This document shows, one piece after another, positions 24,927 to 38,800 of a stretch of 64,000 bases of DNA (position 1 is its first letter; the number at the start of each line of letters is the position of its first letter). The DNA comes from Plasmopara viticola (taxonomy: Eukaryota > Oomycota > Peronosporomycetes > Peronosporales > Peronosporaceae): contig MBPM02000139.1 of NCBI GenBank assembly GCA_001695595.3, positions 53,015-117,014 of the forward strand, in the 5' to 3' direction. Below the pieces are notes generated by a model, which saw only the letters and a list, made by a program, of their open reading frames with translations, was not told the origin of the DNA and did no database searches. The position numbers and the translations under genes are program-made.

Positions 24927-27900
24927 GTCGTACGACGAACTAGCGCTTCGTACAGAGCGTTATTCGCTGAGTTAAACTTAAATCGCATATCTGAACATCC
25001 GAGTAGCTTTTTTAGATGTTTCTGATACCGGAGAAAGAATCAGCGCTTCAAACGGAGCAGTACGCGCAAAGTTACGCTTGAAAAGCATATCCAAGAAGCT
25101 TAATTGGACGTACCTATTGCCGTAAAACGAATCAGCGCTTCAGCAGTATGCGCCAAGTTACGCTTAAAACGCGTGTCTGCACGTCCAGAAAGCTCAATTG
25201 TACGTATCTGATGCCGTGTTAACAGAGCAATATTCGCAAAGTTAAACTTCAAACGCGTATCTGATCACCCGGAAGCTAGTTTAGACGTATCTGATGCCGT
25301 AGACAGAATCAGCGCTCTAACGGATCAGTATTCGCTCAATTACTTTGATTCGCGTGTCTGCCCGGAAGCTTTCTTAGATGTATCTGATGCCGTAGGAAGA
25401 ATTGGCGCTTCAAACGGAGCAGTGTTCGCTAAATTGAGTTTTTAACTCGTGTTTGCAATCCCGAGAAAGCTTAACCGGACGTTTCTGATGCCGTAGGATG
25501 AACCAGCGTTTTTAACGGATCTGAACTCGCCAGGTTGCGCTCGAAATGCATGTCTGCTTAATTCAATGTATCTGACGTCGTAGGACGAGCTAGCGCTTTG
25601 TACAGAGCGTTATTCGCTAAGTTAAACTTAAATTGCATATCTAAACGTTCGAGTAGCTTTCTTAGATGTATCTGATGCAGTAAGAAGAATCAGCGCTTGA
25701 AACAGAGCAGCATTAGTGAAGGTACACTTATACGCGTGTCGGCACATCCAGGAAGCATTTTTGGACTAATGTGATGCCGTAGAAAATATTAACGCTTCAA
25801 ACGGGTCAGTATTAGCTAAGTTACACTTATATGCGTGTGTGCACGTCCAGGGAAGCTCGTTTAGCCGTATCTAATGCAGTAAGATGAACCAGCGCTATAA
25901 ACTGAACAGCATTTGTTAAGGTTTGCTTATATGCGTGTCTGCACATCCGGAAGGTTTAAATGAACGTATCTAATGCCGTTTGAAGAATCAGCGCTTAAAA
26001 CGGATTCGTAATAGCTCAGTTACTTTTAATCGCGTTTTGTAACGAAAGCTTTCTTAGATGAATCTGATGCCGTAGGAAGCATTGGCGCTTCAAACGGAGC
26101 AGTGTTCGCTAAGTTTAGTTTTTAACTCGTGTTTGCACTCCCAAGCAAGCTTAACCGGACGTTTCTGATGCCGTAGGATGAACCAGCGTTTTAAACGGAT
26201 CTGAACTCGCTAGGTTGCGCTTATAATGCATATCTGCTTAATTCGACGTATCTGACGTCGTGGGCCGAACTAGCGCTTCAAACAGAGCAATATTCGCTAA
26301 GTTAAACTTAGATCGCATATCTGAACATTCGAGTAGCTTTCTTAGATGTATCTGATCAGGAAGAAGAATCAGCGTTTGAAATGGAGCAGCATTAGCAAAG
26401 GTACACTTATACGCGTGTCGGCACATCCAGGAAGCATGGTTGGACGAATGTGATGCCGTAGAAAAAATCAACGCTTTAAACGGATCAGTATTAGCTAAGT
26501 TACACTTATATGCGTGTGTGCACGTCCAGGGAAGCTCGTTTAGACGTATCTGATGCAGTAGGATGAACCAGCGCTTTAAACTGAACAGCATTTGTTAAGG
26601 CTTGCTTATATGCGTGTCTGCACATCCGGAATATTTAAATGAACGTACCTAATGCCGTTTGAAGAATCAACGCTTTAATGGATCAGTAATAGCTTAGTTA
26701 CTTTTACCGCGTGTCATCACGAAAGCTTTCTTAGATGTATCTGATGCCTTAGGAAGGATTGGCGCTTCAAACGGAGCAGTGTTCGCTAAGTTGAGTTTTC
26801 AACTCGTGTTTGCACTCCCGAGAAAGCTTAACCGGACGTTTCTGATGCCGTAGATGAACCAGTACTTTAAACGGATCTGATGCGTTGGGTTGCGCTTAAA
26901 ATGCATGTCTGCTTAATTCGACGTATCTGACGTCGTGGGCCGAACTAGCGCTTCAAACAGAGTAATATTCGCTAAGTTAAACTTAGATCGCATATCCGAA
27001 CATCCGAGTAGCTTTCTTAGATGTATCTGATCAGGAAGAAGAATCAGCGTTTGAAATGGAGCAGCATTAGCAAAGGTACACTTATACGCGTGTCGGCACA
27101 TCCAGGAAGCATGGTTGGACGAATGTGATGCCGTTGAAAGAATCAACGCTTTAAACGGATCAGTATTAGCTAAGTTACACTTACATGCGTGTGTGCACGT
27201 CCAGGGAAGCTCGTTTAGACGTATCTGATGCAGTAGGATGAACCAGCGCTTTAAACTGAACAGCATTTGTTAAGGCTTGCTTATATGCGTGTCTGCACAT
27301 CCGGAATATTTAAATGAACGTACCTAATGCCGTTTGAAGAATCAACGCTTTAATGGATCAGTAATAGCTTAGTTACTTTTACCGCGTGTCATCACGAAAG
27401 CTATCTTAGATGTATCGATACCGTAGACCAATCCGCGCTTTAACGGAGCAGTATGCGCTAAGTTACGCTTCAAACGCGTGTCTGCACGACCAGGAAGCTC
27501 AATTAAACGTATCTGATACCATATCACGAATCAGCGCTTCAAACGGAGCAGTATGCACTAACCCACGCTTGAAACGTGTGTCTGCACGTCAGCAAGCTCA
27601 ATTGGACGTATCAGATGCCGTAGCACGAATCAGCGCTTCAAACGGAACAGTATGCGCCAAGTTACGTTCAAAACGCGTGTCTGCACGTTCAGAAGGCTCA
27701 ATTGTACGTATCTGATGCCGTGATAACAGAGCAATATTCGCAAAGTTAAACTTCAAACGCGTATCTGATCACCCGGGAAGCTACTTTAGACGTATCTGAT
27801 GCCGTTTGAAGAATCAGCGCTTAAACGGGATTAGTAATAGCTCAGTTACTTTTAATCGCGTTTTGTCACGAAAGCTTTCTTAGATGTATCTGATGCCGTA

Positions 27901-30900
27901 GGAAGCATTGGCGCTTCAAACGGAGCAGTGTTCGTTAAGTTGAGTTTTTAACTCGTGTTTGCACTCCCAAGCAAGCTTAACCGGACGTTTCTGATGCCGT
28001 AGGATGAACCAGTATTTTAAACGGATCTGATTCGTTGGGATGCGCTTAAAATGCATGTCTGCTTAATTCGACGTATCTGACGTTGTGGGCCGAACTAGTG
28101 CTTCAAACAGAGCAATATTCGCTAAGTTAGACTTAAATCGCATATCTCAACATCCGAGTAACTTTCTTGGATGTATCTGATGCCGGAGGGGGAATCAGCG
28201 CTTCAAACGGAGCAGTATTTGCTAAGGTACACTTATACGCGTGTCGGCACGTCCAGGGCATGGTTGGACGAATCTGATGCCGTAGGAAGAATCAGCGCTT
28301 CAAACGGACTATTATTAGCTAAGTTCTACTTATACGCGTGTCGGCACGTCCAGGAAGCTTGTTTAGACGGACCTAATGCGGTAGCATGAACCAGCGCTCC
28401 GAAGTGAACAGCTTTCGCTAAGGTTTGCTTATATGCGTGTCTGCACATCCGGGTGGCTTTAATGGACGTATTTATTATCGTTGGAAGAATCAGCGCTTCA
28501 AACGGATCAGTATTTACTCAGTTTCTTCAATTGGAGGATTGCACGAAAGCTTTTTTAGAAGTGTCTGATACCGTAGCCAAATCCGCGCTTTAAACGGAGC
28601 AGTATGCACTAAGTTACGCTTCAAACGCGTGTCTGCACGACCAGGAAACTCAATTAAACGTATCTGATGCCATATCACAAATCAGCGCTTCAAACGGAGC
28701 AGTATGCACTAACCTACGCTTGAAACGCGTGTCTGCACGTCCAGCAAGATCAATTGGACGTATTAGATGCCGTAGCACGAATCAGCGCTTCAAATGGAGC
28801 AGTATGCGCCAAGTTACGTTCAAAACGCGTGTCTACACGTCCAGAAAGCTCAATTGTACGTATCTGATGCCGTGATAACAGAGCAATATTCGCAAAGTTA
28901 AACTTCAAACGCGTATCTGATCACCCGGGAAGCTAGTTTAGACGTATCTGATGCCGTAGATAGAATCAGCGCTTTAACAGATCCGTATTCGCTCAGTTAC
29001 TTTTGATCGCGTGTCTGCCCGGAAGCTTTCTTAGATGTATCTGATGCCGTAGGAAGAATTGGCGCTTCAAACGGAGCAGTGTTCGCTAAGTTGAGTTTTC
29101 AACTCGTGTTTGCACTCCCGAGAAAGCTTAACCGGACGTTTCTGATGCCGTAGGATGAACCAGTACTTTAAACGGATCTGATGCGTTGGGTTGCGCTTAA
29201 AATGCATGTCTGCTTAATTCGACGTATCTGACGTCGTGGGCCGAACTAGCGCTTCAAACAGAGCAATATTCGCTAAGTTAAACTTAGATCGCATATCTGA
29301 ACATTCGAGTAGCTTTCTTAGATGTATCTGATCAGGAAGAAGAATCAGCGTTTGAAATGGAGCAGCATTAGCAAAGGTACACTTATACGCGTGTCGGCAC
29401 ATCCAGGAAGCATGGTTGGACGAATGTGATGCCGTAGAAAAAATCAACGCTTTAAAACGGATCAGTATTAGCTAAGTTACACTTATATGCGTGTGTGCAC
29501 GTCCAGGGAAGCTCGTTTAGACGTATCTGATGCAGTAGGATGAACCAGCGCTTTAAACTGAACAGCATTTGTTAAGGCTTGCTTATATGCGTGTCTGCAC
29601 ATCCAGAATATTTAAATGAACGTACCTAATGCCGTTTGAAGAATCAACGCTTTAATGGATCAGTAATAGCTTAGTTACTTTTACCGCGTGTCATCACGAA
29701 AGCTTTCTTAGATGTATCTGATGCCTTAGGAAGGATTGGCGCTTCAAACGGAGCAGTGTTCGCTAAGTTGAGTTTTCAACTCGTGTTTGCACTCCCGAGA
29801 AAGCTTAACCGGACGTTTCTGATGCCGTAGGATGAACCAGTACTTTAAACGGATCTGATGCGTTGGGTTGCGCTTAAAATGCATGTCTGCTTAATTCGAC
29901 GTATCTGACGTCGTGGGCCGAACTAGCGCTTCAAACAGAGCAATATTCGCTAAGTTAAACTTAGATCGCATATCTGAACATTCGAGTAGCTTTCTTAGAT
30001 GTATCTGATCAGGAAGAAGAATCAGCGTTGAAATGGAGCAGCATTAGCAAAGGTACACTTATACGCGTGTCGGCACATCCAGGAAGCATGGTTGGACGAA
30101 TGTGATGCGTTGAAAGAATCAACGCTTTAAACGGATCAGTATTAGCTAAGTTACACTTACATGCGTGTGTGCACGTCCAGGGAAGCTCGTTTAGACGTAT
30201 CTGATGCAGTAGGATGAACCAGCGCTTTAAACTGAACAGCATTTGTTAAGGCTTGCTTATATGCGTGTCTGCACATCCGGAATATTTAAATGAACGTACC
30301 TAATGCCGTTTGAAGAATCAACGCTTTAATGGATCAGTAATAGCTTAGTTACTTTTACCGCGTGTCATCACGAAAGCTATCTTAGATGTATCGATACCGT
30401 AGACCAAATCCGCGCTTTAAACGGAGCAGTATGCGCTAAGTTACGCTTCAAACGCGTGTCTGCACGACCAGGAAGCTCAATTAAACGTATCTGATACCAT
30501 ATCACGAATCAGCGCTTCAAACGGAGCAGTATGCACTAACCCACGCTTGAAACGTGTGTCTGCACGTCCAGCAAGCTCAATTGGACGTATCAGATGCCGT
30601 AGCACGAATCAGCGCTTCAAACGGAACAGTATGCGCCAAGTTACGTTCAAAACGCGTGTCTGCACGTTCAGAAAGCTCAATTGTACGTATCTGATGCCGT
30701 GATAACAGAGCAATATTCGCAAAGTTAAACTTCAAACGCGTATCTGATCACCCGGGAAGCTAGTTTAGACGTATCTGATGCCGTTGAAGAATCAGCGCTT
30801 AAACGGGATTAGTAATAGCTCAGTTACTTTTAATCGCGTTTTGTCACGAAAGCTTTCTTAGATGTATCTGATGCCGTAGGAAGCATTGGCGCTTCAAACG

Positions 30901-32212
30901 GAGCAGTGTTCGTTAAGTTGAGTTTTTAACTCGTGTTTGCACTCCCAAGCAAGCTTAACCGGACGTTTCTGATGCCGTAGGATGAACCAGTATTTTAAAC
31001 GGATCTGATTCGTTGGGATGCGCTTAAAATGCATGTCTGCTTAATTCGACGTATCTGACGTTGTGGCCGAACTAGTGCTTCAAACAGAGCAATATTCGCT
31101 AAGTTAGACTTAAATCGCATATCTCAACATCCGAGTAACTTTCTTGGATGTATCTGATGCCGGAGGGGGAATCAGCGCTTCAAACGGAGCAGTATTTGCT
31201 AAGGTACACTTATACGCGTGTCGGCACGTCCAGGGAGCATGGTTGGACGAATCTGATGCCGTAGGAAGAATCAGCGCTTCAAACGGACTATTATTAGCTA
31301 AGTTCTACTTATACGCGTGTCGGCACGTCCAGGAAGCTTGTTTAGACGGACCTAATGCGGTAGCATGAACCAGCGCTCCGAAGTGAACAGCTTTCGCTAA
31401 GGTTTGCTTATATGCGTGTCTGCACATCCGGGTGGCTTTAATGGACGTATTTATTATCGTTGGAAGAATCAGCGCTTCAAACGGATCAGTATTTACTCAG
31501 TTTCTTCAATTGGAGGATTGCACGAAAGCTTTTTTAGAAGTGTCTGATACCGTAGCCCAAATCCGCGCTTTAAACGGAGCAGTATGCACTAAGTTACGCT
31601 TCAAACGCGTGTCTGCACGACCAGGAAACTCAATTAAACGTATCTGATGCCATATCACAAATCAGCGCTTCAAACGGAGCAGTATGCACTAACCTACGCT
31701 TGAAACGCGTGTCTGCACGTCCAGCAAGCTCAATTGGACGTATTAGATGCCGTAGCACGAATCAGCGCTTCAAACGGAGCAGTATGCGCCAAGTTACGTT
31801 CAAAACGCGTGTCTACACGTCCAGAAAGCTCAATTGTACGTATCTGATGCCGTGATAACAGAGCAATATTCGCAAAGTTAAACTTCAAACGCGTATCTGA
31901 TCACCCGGGAAGCTAGTTTAGACGTATCTGATGCCGTAGATAGAATCAGCGCTTTAACAGATCCGTATTCGCTCAGTTACTTTTGATCGCGTGTCTGCCC
32001 GGAAGCTTTCTTAGATGTATCTGATGCCGTAGGAAGAATTGGCGCTTCAAACGGAGCAGTGTTCGCTAAGTTGAGTTTTTAACTCGTGTTTGCACTCCCG
32101 AGAAAGCTTAACCGGACGTTTCTGATGCCGTAGGATGAACCAGTACTTTAAACGGATCTGATGCGTTGGGTTGCGCTTAAAATGCATGTCTGCTTAATTC
32201 GACGTATCTGAC
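24927..32212. repeat. Super-HOR copy 3, expanded: E-F-S-C-D-S-C-D
   Basis: The block boundaries are 24927 (E), 25577 (F), 26257 (S), 26932 (C), 28082 (D), 29233 (S), 29910 (C) and 31060 (D), with S following at 32213. The C-D-S segment starting at 26932 is repeated at 29910, at an offset of about 2978 bp, so this copy grew by a local tandem duplication. No S' block or further E/F block follows, so the super-repeat order ends here. Confidence 0.86.
26932..29909. repeat. C-D-S segment, first tandem copy (2.98 kb)
   Basis: C (26932-28081), D (28082-29232) and S (29233-29909) form a unit whose next copy starts at 29910. This copy carries several one- or two-base losses: ACCAATCCGCG and TTTAACGGAG near 27,430-27,445, CACGTCAGCAAG near 27,586, TCCAGGGCATGG near 28,253 and GTAGCCAAATCC near 28,575. 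Confidence 0.85.
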
Positions 32213-32889
32213 GTCGTGGGCCGAACTAGCGCTTCAAACAGAGCAATATTCGCTAAGTTAAACTTAGATCGCATATCCGAACATCCGAGTAGCTTTCTTA
32301 GATGTATCTGATCAGGAAGAAGAATCAGCGTTTGAAATGGAGCAGCATTAGCAAGGTACACTTATACGCGTGTCGGCACATCCAGGAAGCATGGTTGGAC
32401 GAATGTGATGCCGTAGAAAAAATCAACGCTTTAAACGGATCAGTATTAGCTAAGTTACACTTATATGCGTGTGTGCACGTCCAGGGAAGCTCGTTTAGAC
32501 GTATCTGATGCAGTAGGATGAACCAGCGCTTTAAACTGAACAGCATTTGTTAAGGCTTGCTTATATGCGTGTCTGCACATCCGGAATATTTAAATGAACG
32601 TACCTAATGCCGTTTGAAGAATCAACGCTTTAATGGATCAGTAATAGCTTAGTTACTTTTACCAGCGTGTCATCACGAAAGCTTTCTTAGATGTATCTGA
32701 TGCCGTAGGAAGAATTGGCGATTCAAATGGAGCAGTGTTCGCTAAGTTGAGTTTTTAACTCGTGTTTGCACTCCCAAGAAAGCTTAACCGGACATTTCTG
32801 ATGCCGTAGGATGAACCAGCGTTTTAAAAGGATCTGAACTCGCTAGGTTGCGCTTAAAATGCATATCTGCTTAATTTGACGTATCTGAC
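29910..32889. repeat. C-D-S segment, second tandem copy (2.98 kb)
   Basis: C (29910-31059), D (31060-32212) and S (32213-32889) repeat the previous segment. This copy has its own small losses: CAGCGTTGAAATGG near 30,027, GATGCGTTGAAAG near 30,106, GCCGTTGAAGAATC near 30,782, GTTGTGGCCG at 31,060 and TTAGCAAGGTAC near 32,350. Confidence 0.85.
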
Positions 32890-33566
32890 GTCGTGGGCCG
32901 AACTAGCGCTTCAAACAGAGCAATATTCGCTAAGTTAAACTTAGATCGCATATCCGAACATCCGAGTAGCTTTCTTAGATGTATCTGATCAGGAAGAAGA
33001 ATCAGCGTTTGAAATGGAGAAGCATTAGCAAAGGTACACTTATACGCGTGTCGGCACATCCAGGAAGCATGGTTGGACGAATGTGATGCCGTAGAAAAAA
33101 TCAACGCTTTAAACGGATCAGTATTAGCTAAGTTACACTTATATGCGTGTGTGCACGTCCAGGGAAGCTCGTTTAGACGTATCTGATGCAGTAGGATGAA
33201 CCAGCGCTTTAAACTGAACAGCATTTGTTAAGGCTTGCTTATATGCGTGTCTGCACATCCGGAATATTTAAATGAACGTACCTAATGCCGTTTGAAGAAT
33301 CAACGCTTTAATGGATCAGTAATAGCTTAGTTACTTTTACCGCGTGTCAACACGAAAGCTTTCTTAGATGTATCTGATGCCGTAGGAAGAATTGGCGATT
33401 CAAATGGAGCAGTGTTCGCTAAGTTGAGTTTTTAACTCGTGTTTGCACTCCCAAGAAAGCTTAACCGGACATTTCTGATGCCGTAGGATGAACCAGCGTT
33501 TTAAACGGATCTGAACTCGCTAGGTTGCGCTTAAAATGCATATCTGCTTAATTCGACGTATCTGAC
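32890..33566. repeat. S unit between the C-D-S and C-C segments (677 bp)
   Basis: This is a standard seven-monomer S unit with the AACATCCGAGTAGC form of m1. It carries GAAATGGAGAAGCATTAGC near 33,015, a variant also seen in the unit at 43786-44461. Confidence 0.85.
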
Positions 33567-35874
33567 GTCGTGGGCCGAACTAGCGCTTCAAACAGAGCAA
33601 TATTCGCTAAGTTAAACTTAGATCGCATATCCGAACATTCGAGTAGCTTTCTTAGATGGATCTGATCAGGCAGAAGAATCAGCGCTTGAAATGGAGCAGC
33701 ATTAGCAAAGGTACACTTATACGCGTGTCGGCACATCCAGGAAGCATGGTTGGACGAATGTGATGCCGTTGAAAGAATCAACGCTTTAAACGGATCAGTA
33801 TTAGCTAAGTTACACTTACATGCGTGTGTGCACGTCCAGGGAAGCTCGTTTAGACGTATCTGATGCAGTAGGATGAACCAGCGCTTTAAACTGAACAGCA
33901 TTTGTTAAGGCTTGCTTATATGCGTGTCTGCACATCCGGAATATTTAAATGAACGTACCTAATGCCGTTTGAAGAATCAACGCTTTAATGGATCAGTAAT
34001 AGCTTAGTTACTTTTACCGCGTGTCATCACGAAAGCTTTCTTAGATGTATCTGATGCCTTAGGAAGGATTGGCGCTTTAAACGGAGCAGTATGCGCTAAG
34101 TTACGCTTCAAACGCGTGTCTGCACGACCAGGAAGCTCAATTAAACGTATCTGATACCATATCACGAATCAGCGCTTCAAACGGAGCAGTATGCACTAAC
34201 CACGCTTGAAACGTGTGTCTGCACGTCCAGCAAGCTCAATTGGACGTATCAGATGCCGTAGCACGAATCAGCGCTTCAAACGGAACAGTATGCGCCAAGT
34301 TACGTTCAAAACGCGTGTCTGCACGTTCAGAAAGCTCAATTGTACGTATCTGATGCCGTGATAACAGAGCAATATTCGCAAAGTTAAACTTCAAACGCGT
34401 ATCTGATCACCCGGGAAGCTAGTTTAGACGTATCTGATGCCGTTTGAAGAATCAGCGCTTAAACGGGATTAGTAATAGCTCAGTTACTTTTAATCGCGTT
34501 TTGTCACGAAAGCTTTCTTAGATGTATCTGATGCCGTAGGAAGCATTGGCGCTTCAAACGGAGCAGTGTTCGCTAAGTTGAGTTTTTAACTCGTGTTTGC
34601 ACTCCCAAGAAAGCTTAACCGGACATTTCTGATGCCGTAGGATGAACCAGCGTTTTAAACGGATCTGAACTCGCTAGGTTGCGCTTAAAATGCATATCTG
34701 CTTAATTCGACGTATCTGACGTCGTGGGCCGAACTAGCGCTTCAAACAGAGCAATATTCGCTAAGTTAAACTTAGATCGCATATCCGAACATTCGAGTAG
34801 CTTTCTTAGATGGATCTGATCAGGCAGAAGAATCAGCGCTTGAAATGGAGCAGCATTAGCAAAGGTACACTTATACGCGTGTCGGCACATCCAGGAAGCA
34901 TGGTTGGACGAATGTGATGCCGTTGAAAGAATCAACGCTTTAAACGGATCAGTATTAGCTAAGTTACACTTACATGCGTGTGTGCACGTCCAGGGAAGCT
35001 CGTTTAGACGTATCTGATGCAGTAGGATGAACCAGCGCTTTAAACTGAACAGCATTTGTTAAGGCTTGCTTATATGCGTGTCTGCACATCCGGAATATTT
35101 AAATGAACGTACCTAATGCCGTTTGAAGAATCAACGCTTTAATGGATCAGTAATAGCTTAGTTACTTTTACCGCGTGTCATCACGAAAGCTTTCTTAGAT
35201 GTATCTGATGCCTTAGGAAGGATTGGCGCTTTAAACGGAGCAGTATGCGCTAAGTTACGCTTCAAACGCGTGTCTGCACGACCAGGAAGCTCAATTAAAC
35301 GTATCTGATACCATATCACGAATCAGCGCTTCAAACGGAGCAGTATGCACTAACCCACGCTTGAAACGTGTGTCTGCACGTCCAGCAAGCTCAATTGGAC
35401 GTATCAGATGCCGTAGCACGAATCAGCGCTTCAAACGGAACAGTATGCGCCAAGTTACGTTCAAAACGCGTGTCTGCACGTTCAGAAAGCTCAATTGTAC
35501 GTATCTGATGCCGTGATAACAGAGCAATATTCGCAAAGTTAAACTTCAAACGCGTATCTGATCACCCGGGAAGCTAGTTTAGACGTATCTGATGCCGTTT
35601 GAAGAATCAGCGCTTAAACGGGATTAGTAATAGCTCAGTTACTTTTAATCGCGTTTTGTCACGAAAGCTTTCTTAGATGTATCTGATGCCGTAGGAAGCA
35701 TTGGCGCTTCAAACGGAGCAGTGTTCGTTAAGTTGAGTTTTTAACTCGTGTTTGCACTCCCAAGCAAGCTTAACCGGACGTTTCTGATGCCGTAGGATGA
35801 ACCAGTACTTTAAACGGATCTGATGCGTTGGGTTGCGCTTAAAATGCATGTCTGCTTAATTCGACGTATCTGAC
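33567..35874. repeat. Two tandem C blocks (2 x 1154 bp)
   Basis: C blocks at 33567-34720 and 34721-35874 follow each other directly and are nearly identical. The first has a one-base loss at ACTAACCACGC near 34,199. Their ends differ: the first ends in the CGTTTTAAACGG and TGCATATCTG form, the second in the TACTTTAAACGG and TGCATGTCTG form. The duplication therefore appears to have involved units with different tails, or conversion followed it. Confidence 0.86.
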
Positions 35875-38800
35875 GTCGTGGGCCGAACTAGCGCTTCAAA
35901 CAGAGCAATATTCGCTAAGTTAAACTTAGATCGCATATCCGAACATCCGAGTAGCTTTCTTAGATGTATCTGATCAGGAAGAAGAATCAGCGTTTGAAAT
36001 GGAGCAGCATTAGCAAAGGTACACTTATACGCGTGTCGGCACATCCAGGAAGCATGGTTGGACGAATGTGATGCCGTAGAAAAAATCAACGCTTTAAACG
36101 GATCAGTATTAGCTAAGTTACACTTATATGCGTGTGTGCACGTCCAGGGAAGCTCGTTTAGACGTATCTGATGCAGTAGGATGAACCAGCGCTTTAAACT
36201 GAACAGCATTTGTTAAGGCTTGCTTATATGCGTGTCTGCACATCCGGAATATTTAAATGAACGTACCTAATGCCGTTTGAAGAATCAACGCTTTAATGGA
36301 TCAGTAATAGCTTAGTTACTTTTACCGCGTGTCATCACGAAAGCTTTCTTAGATGTATCGATACCGTAGGAAGAATTGGCGATTCAAACGGAGCAGTGTT
36401 CGCTAAGTTGAGTTTTTAACTCGTGTTTGCACTCCCAAGAAAGCTTAACCGGACATTTCTGATGCCGTAGGATGAACCAGCGTTTTAAACGGATCTGAAC
36501 TCGCTAGGTTGCGCTTAAAATGCATATCTGCTTAATTCGACGTATCTGACGTCGTGGGCCGAACTAGCGCTTCAAACAGAGCAATATTCGCTAAGTTAAA
36601 CTTAGATCGCATATCTGAAGATTCGAGTAGCTTTCTTAGATGTATCTGATCAGGAAGAAGAATCAGCGCTTGAAATGGAGCAGCATTAGCGAAGGTACAC
36701 TAATACGCGTGTCGGCACATCCAGGAAGCATGGTTGGACGAATGTGATGCCGTAGAAAATATCAACGCTTTAAACGGATCAGTATTAGCTAAGTTACACT
36801 TATATGCGTGTGGGCACGTCCAGGGAAGCTCGTTTAGACGTATCTGATGCAGTAGGATGAACCAGCGCTTTAAACTGAACAGCATTTGTTAAGGCTTGCT
36901 TATATGCGTGTCTGCACATCCGGAATATTTAAATGAACGTACCTAATGCCGTTTGAAGAATCAACGCTTTGATGGATCAGTAATAGCTTAGTTACTTTTA
37001 CCGCGTGTCATCACGAAAGCTTTCTTAGATGTATCTGATGCCGTAGGAAGAATTGGCGATTCAAACGGAGCAGTGTTCGCTAAGTTGAGTTTTTAACTCG
37101 TGTTTGCACTCCCAAGAAAGCTTAACCGGACATTTCTGATGCCGTAGGATGAACCAGCGTTTTAAACGGATCTGAACTCGCTAGGTTGCGCTTAAAATGC
37201 ATATCTGCTTAATTCGATGTATCTGACGTCGTGGGCCGAACTAGCGCTTCAAACAGAGCAATATTCGCTAAGTTAAACTTAGATCGCATATCCAAACATC
37301 CGAGTAGCTTTCTTAGATGTATCTGATCAGGAAGAAGAATCAGCGTTTGAAATGGAGCAGCATTAGCAAAGGTACACTTATACGCGTGTCGGCACATCCA
37401 GGAAGCATGGTTGGACGAATGTGATGCCGTAGAAAAAATCAACGCTTTAAACGGATCAGTATTAGCTAAGTTACACTTATATGCGTGTGTGCACGTCCAG
37501 GGAAGCTCGTTTAGACGTATCTGATGCAGTAGGATGAACCAGCGCTTTAAACTGAACAGCATTTGTTAAGGCTTGCTTATATGCGTGTCTGCACATCCGG
37601 AATATTTAAATGAACGTACCTAATGCCGTTTGAAGAATCAACGCTTTAATGGATCAGTAATAGCTTAGTTACTTTTACCGCGTGTCATCACGAAAGCTTT
37701 CTTAGATGTATCTGATGCCTTAGGAAGGATTGGCGCTTCAAACGGAGCAGTGTTCGCTAAGTTGAGTTTTCAACTCGTGTTTGCACTCCCGAGAAAGCTT
37801 AACCGGACGTTTCTGATGCCGTAGGATGAACCAGTACTTTAAACGGATCTGATGCGTTGGGTTGCGCTTAAAATGCATGTCTGCTTAATTCGACGTATCT
37901 TACGTCGTGGGCCGAACTAGCGCTTCAAACAGAGTAATATTCGCTAAGTTAAACTTAGATCGCATATCCGAACATCCGAGTAGCTTTCTTAGATGTATCT
38001 GATCAGGAAGAAGAATCAGCGTTTGAAATGGAGCAGCATTAGCAAAGGTACACTTATACGCGTGTCGGCACATCCAGGAAGCATGGTTGGACGAATGTGA
38101 TGCCGTAGAAAAAATCAACGCTTTAAACGGATCAGTATTAGCTAAGTTACACTTATATGCGTGTGTGCACGTCCAGGGAAGCTCGTTTAGACGTATCTGA
38201 TGCAGTAGGATGAACCAGCGCTTTAAACTGAACAGCATTTGTTAAGGCTTGCTTATATGCGTGTCTGCACATCCAGAATATTTAAATGAACGTACCTAAT
38301 GCCGTTTGAAGAATCAACGCTTTAATGGATCAGTAATAGCTTAGTTACTTTTACCGCGTGTCATCACGAAAGCTTTCTTAGATGTATCTGATGCCTTAGG
38401 AAGGATTGGCGCTTCAAACGGAGCAGTGTTCGCTAAGTTGAGTTTTCAACTCGTGTTTGCACTCCCGAGAAAGCTTAACCGGACGTTTCCGATGCCGTAG
38501 GATGAACCAGTACTTTAAACGGATCTGATGCGTTGGGTTGCGCTTAAAATGCATGTCTGCTTAATTCGACGTATCTGACGTCGTGGGCCGAACTAGCGCT
38601 TCAAACAGAGCAATATTCGCTAAGTTAAACTTAGATCGCATATCTGAACATTCGAGTAGCTTTCTTAGATGTATCTGATCAGGAAGAAGAATCAGCGTTT
38701 GAAATGGAGCAGCATTAGCAAAGGTACACTTATACGCGTGTCGGCACATCCAGGAAGCATGGTTGGACGAATGTGATGCCGTAGAAAAAATCAACGCTTT

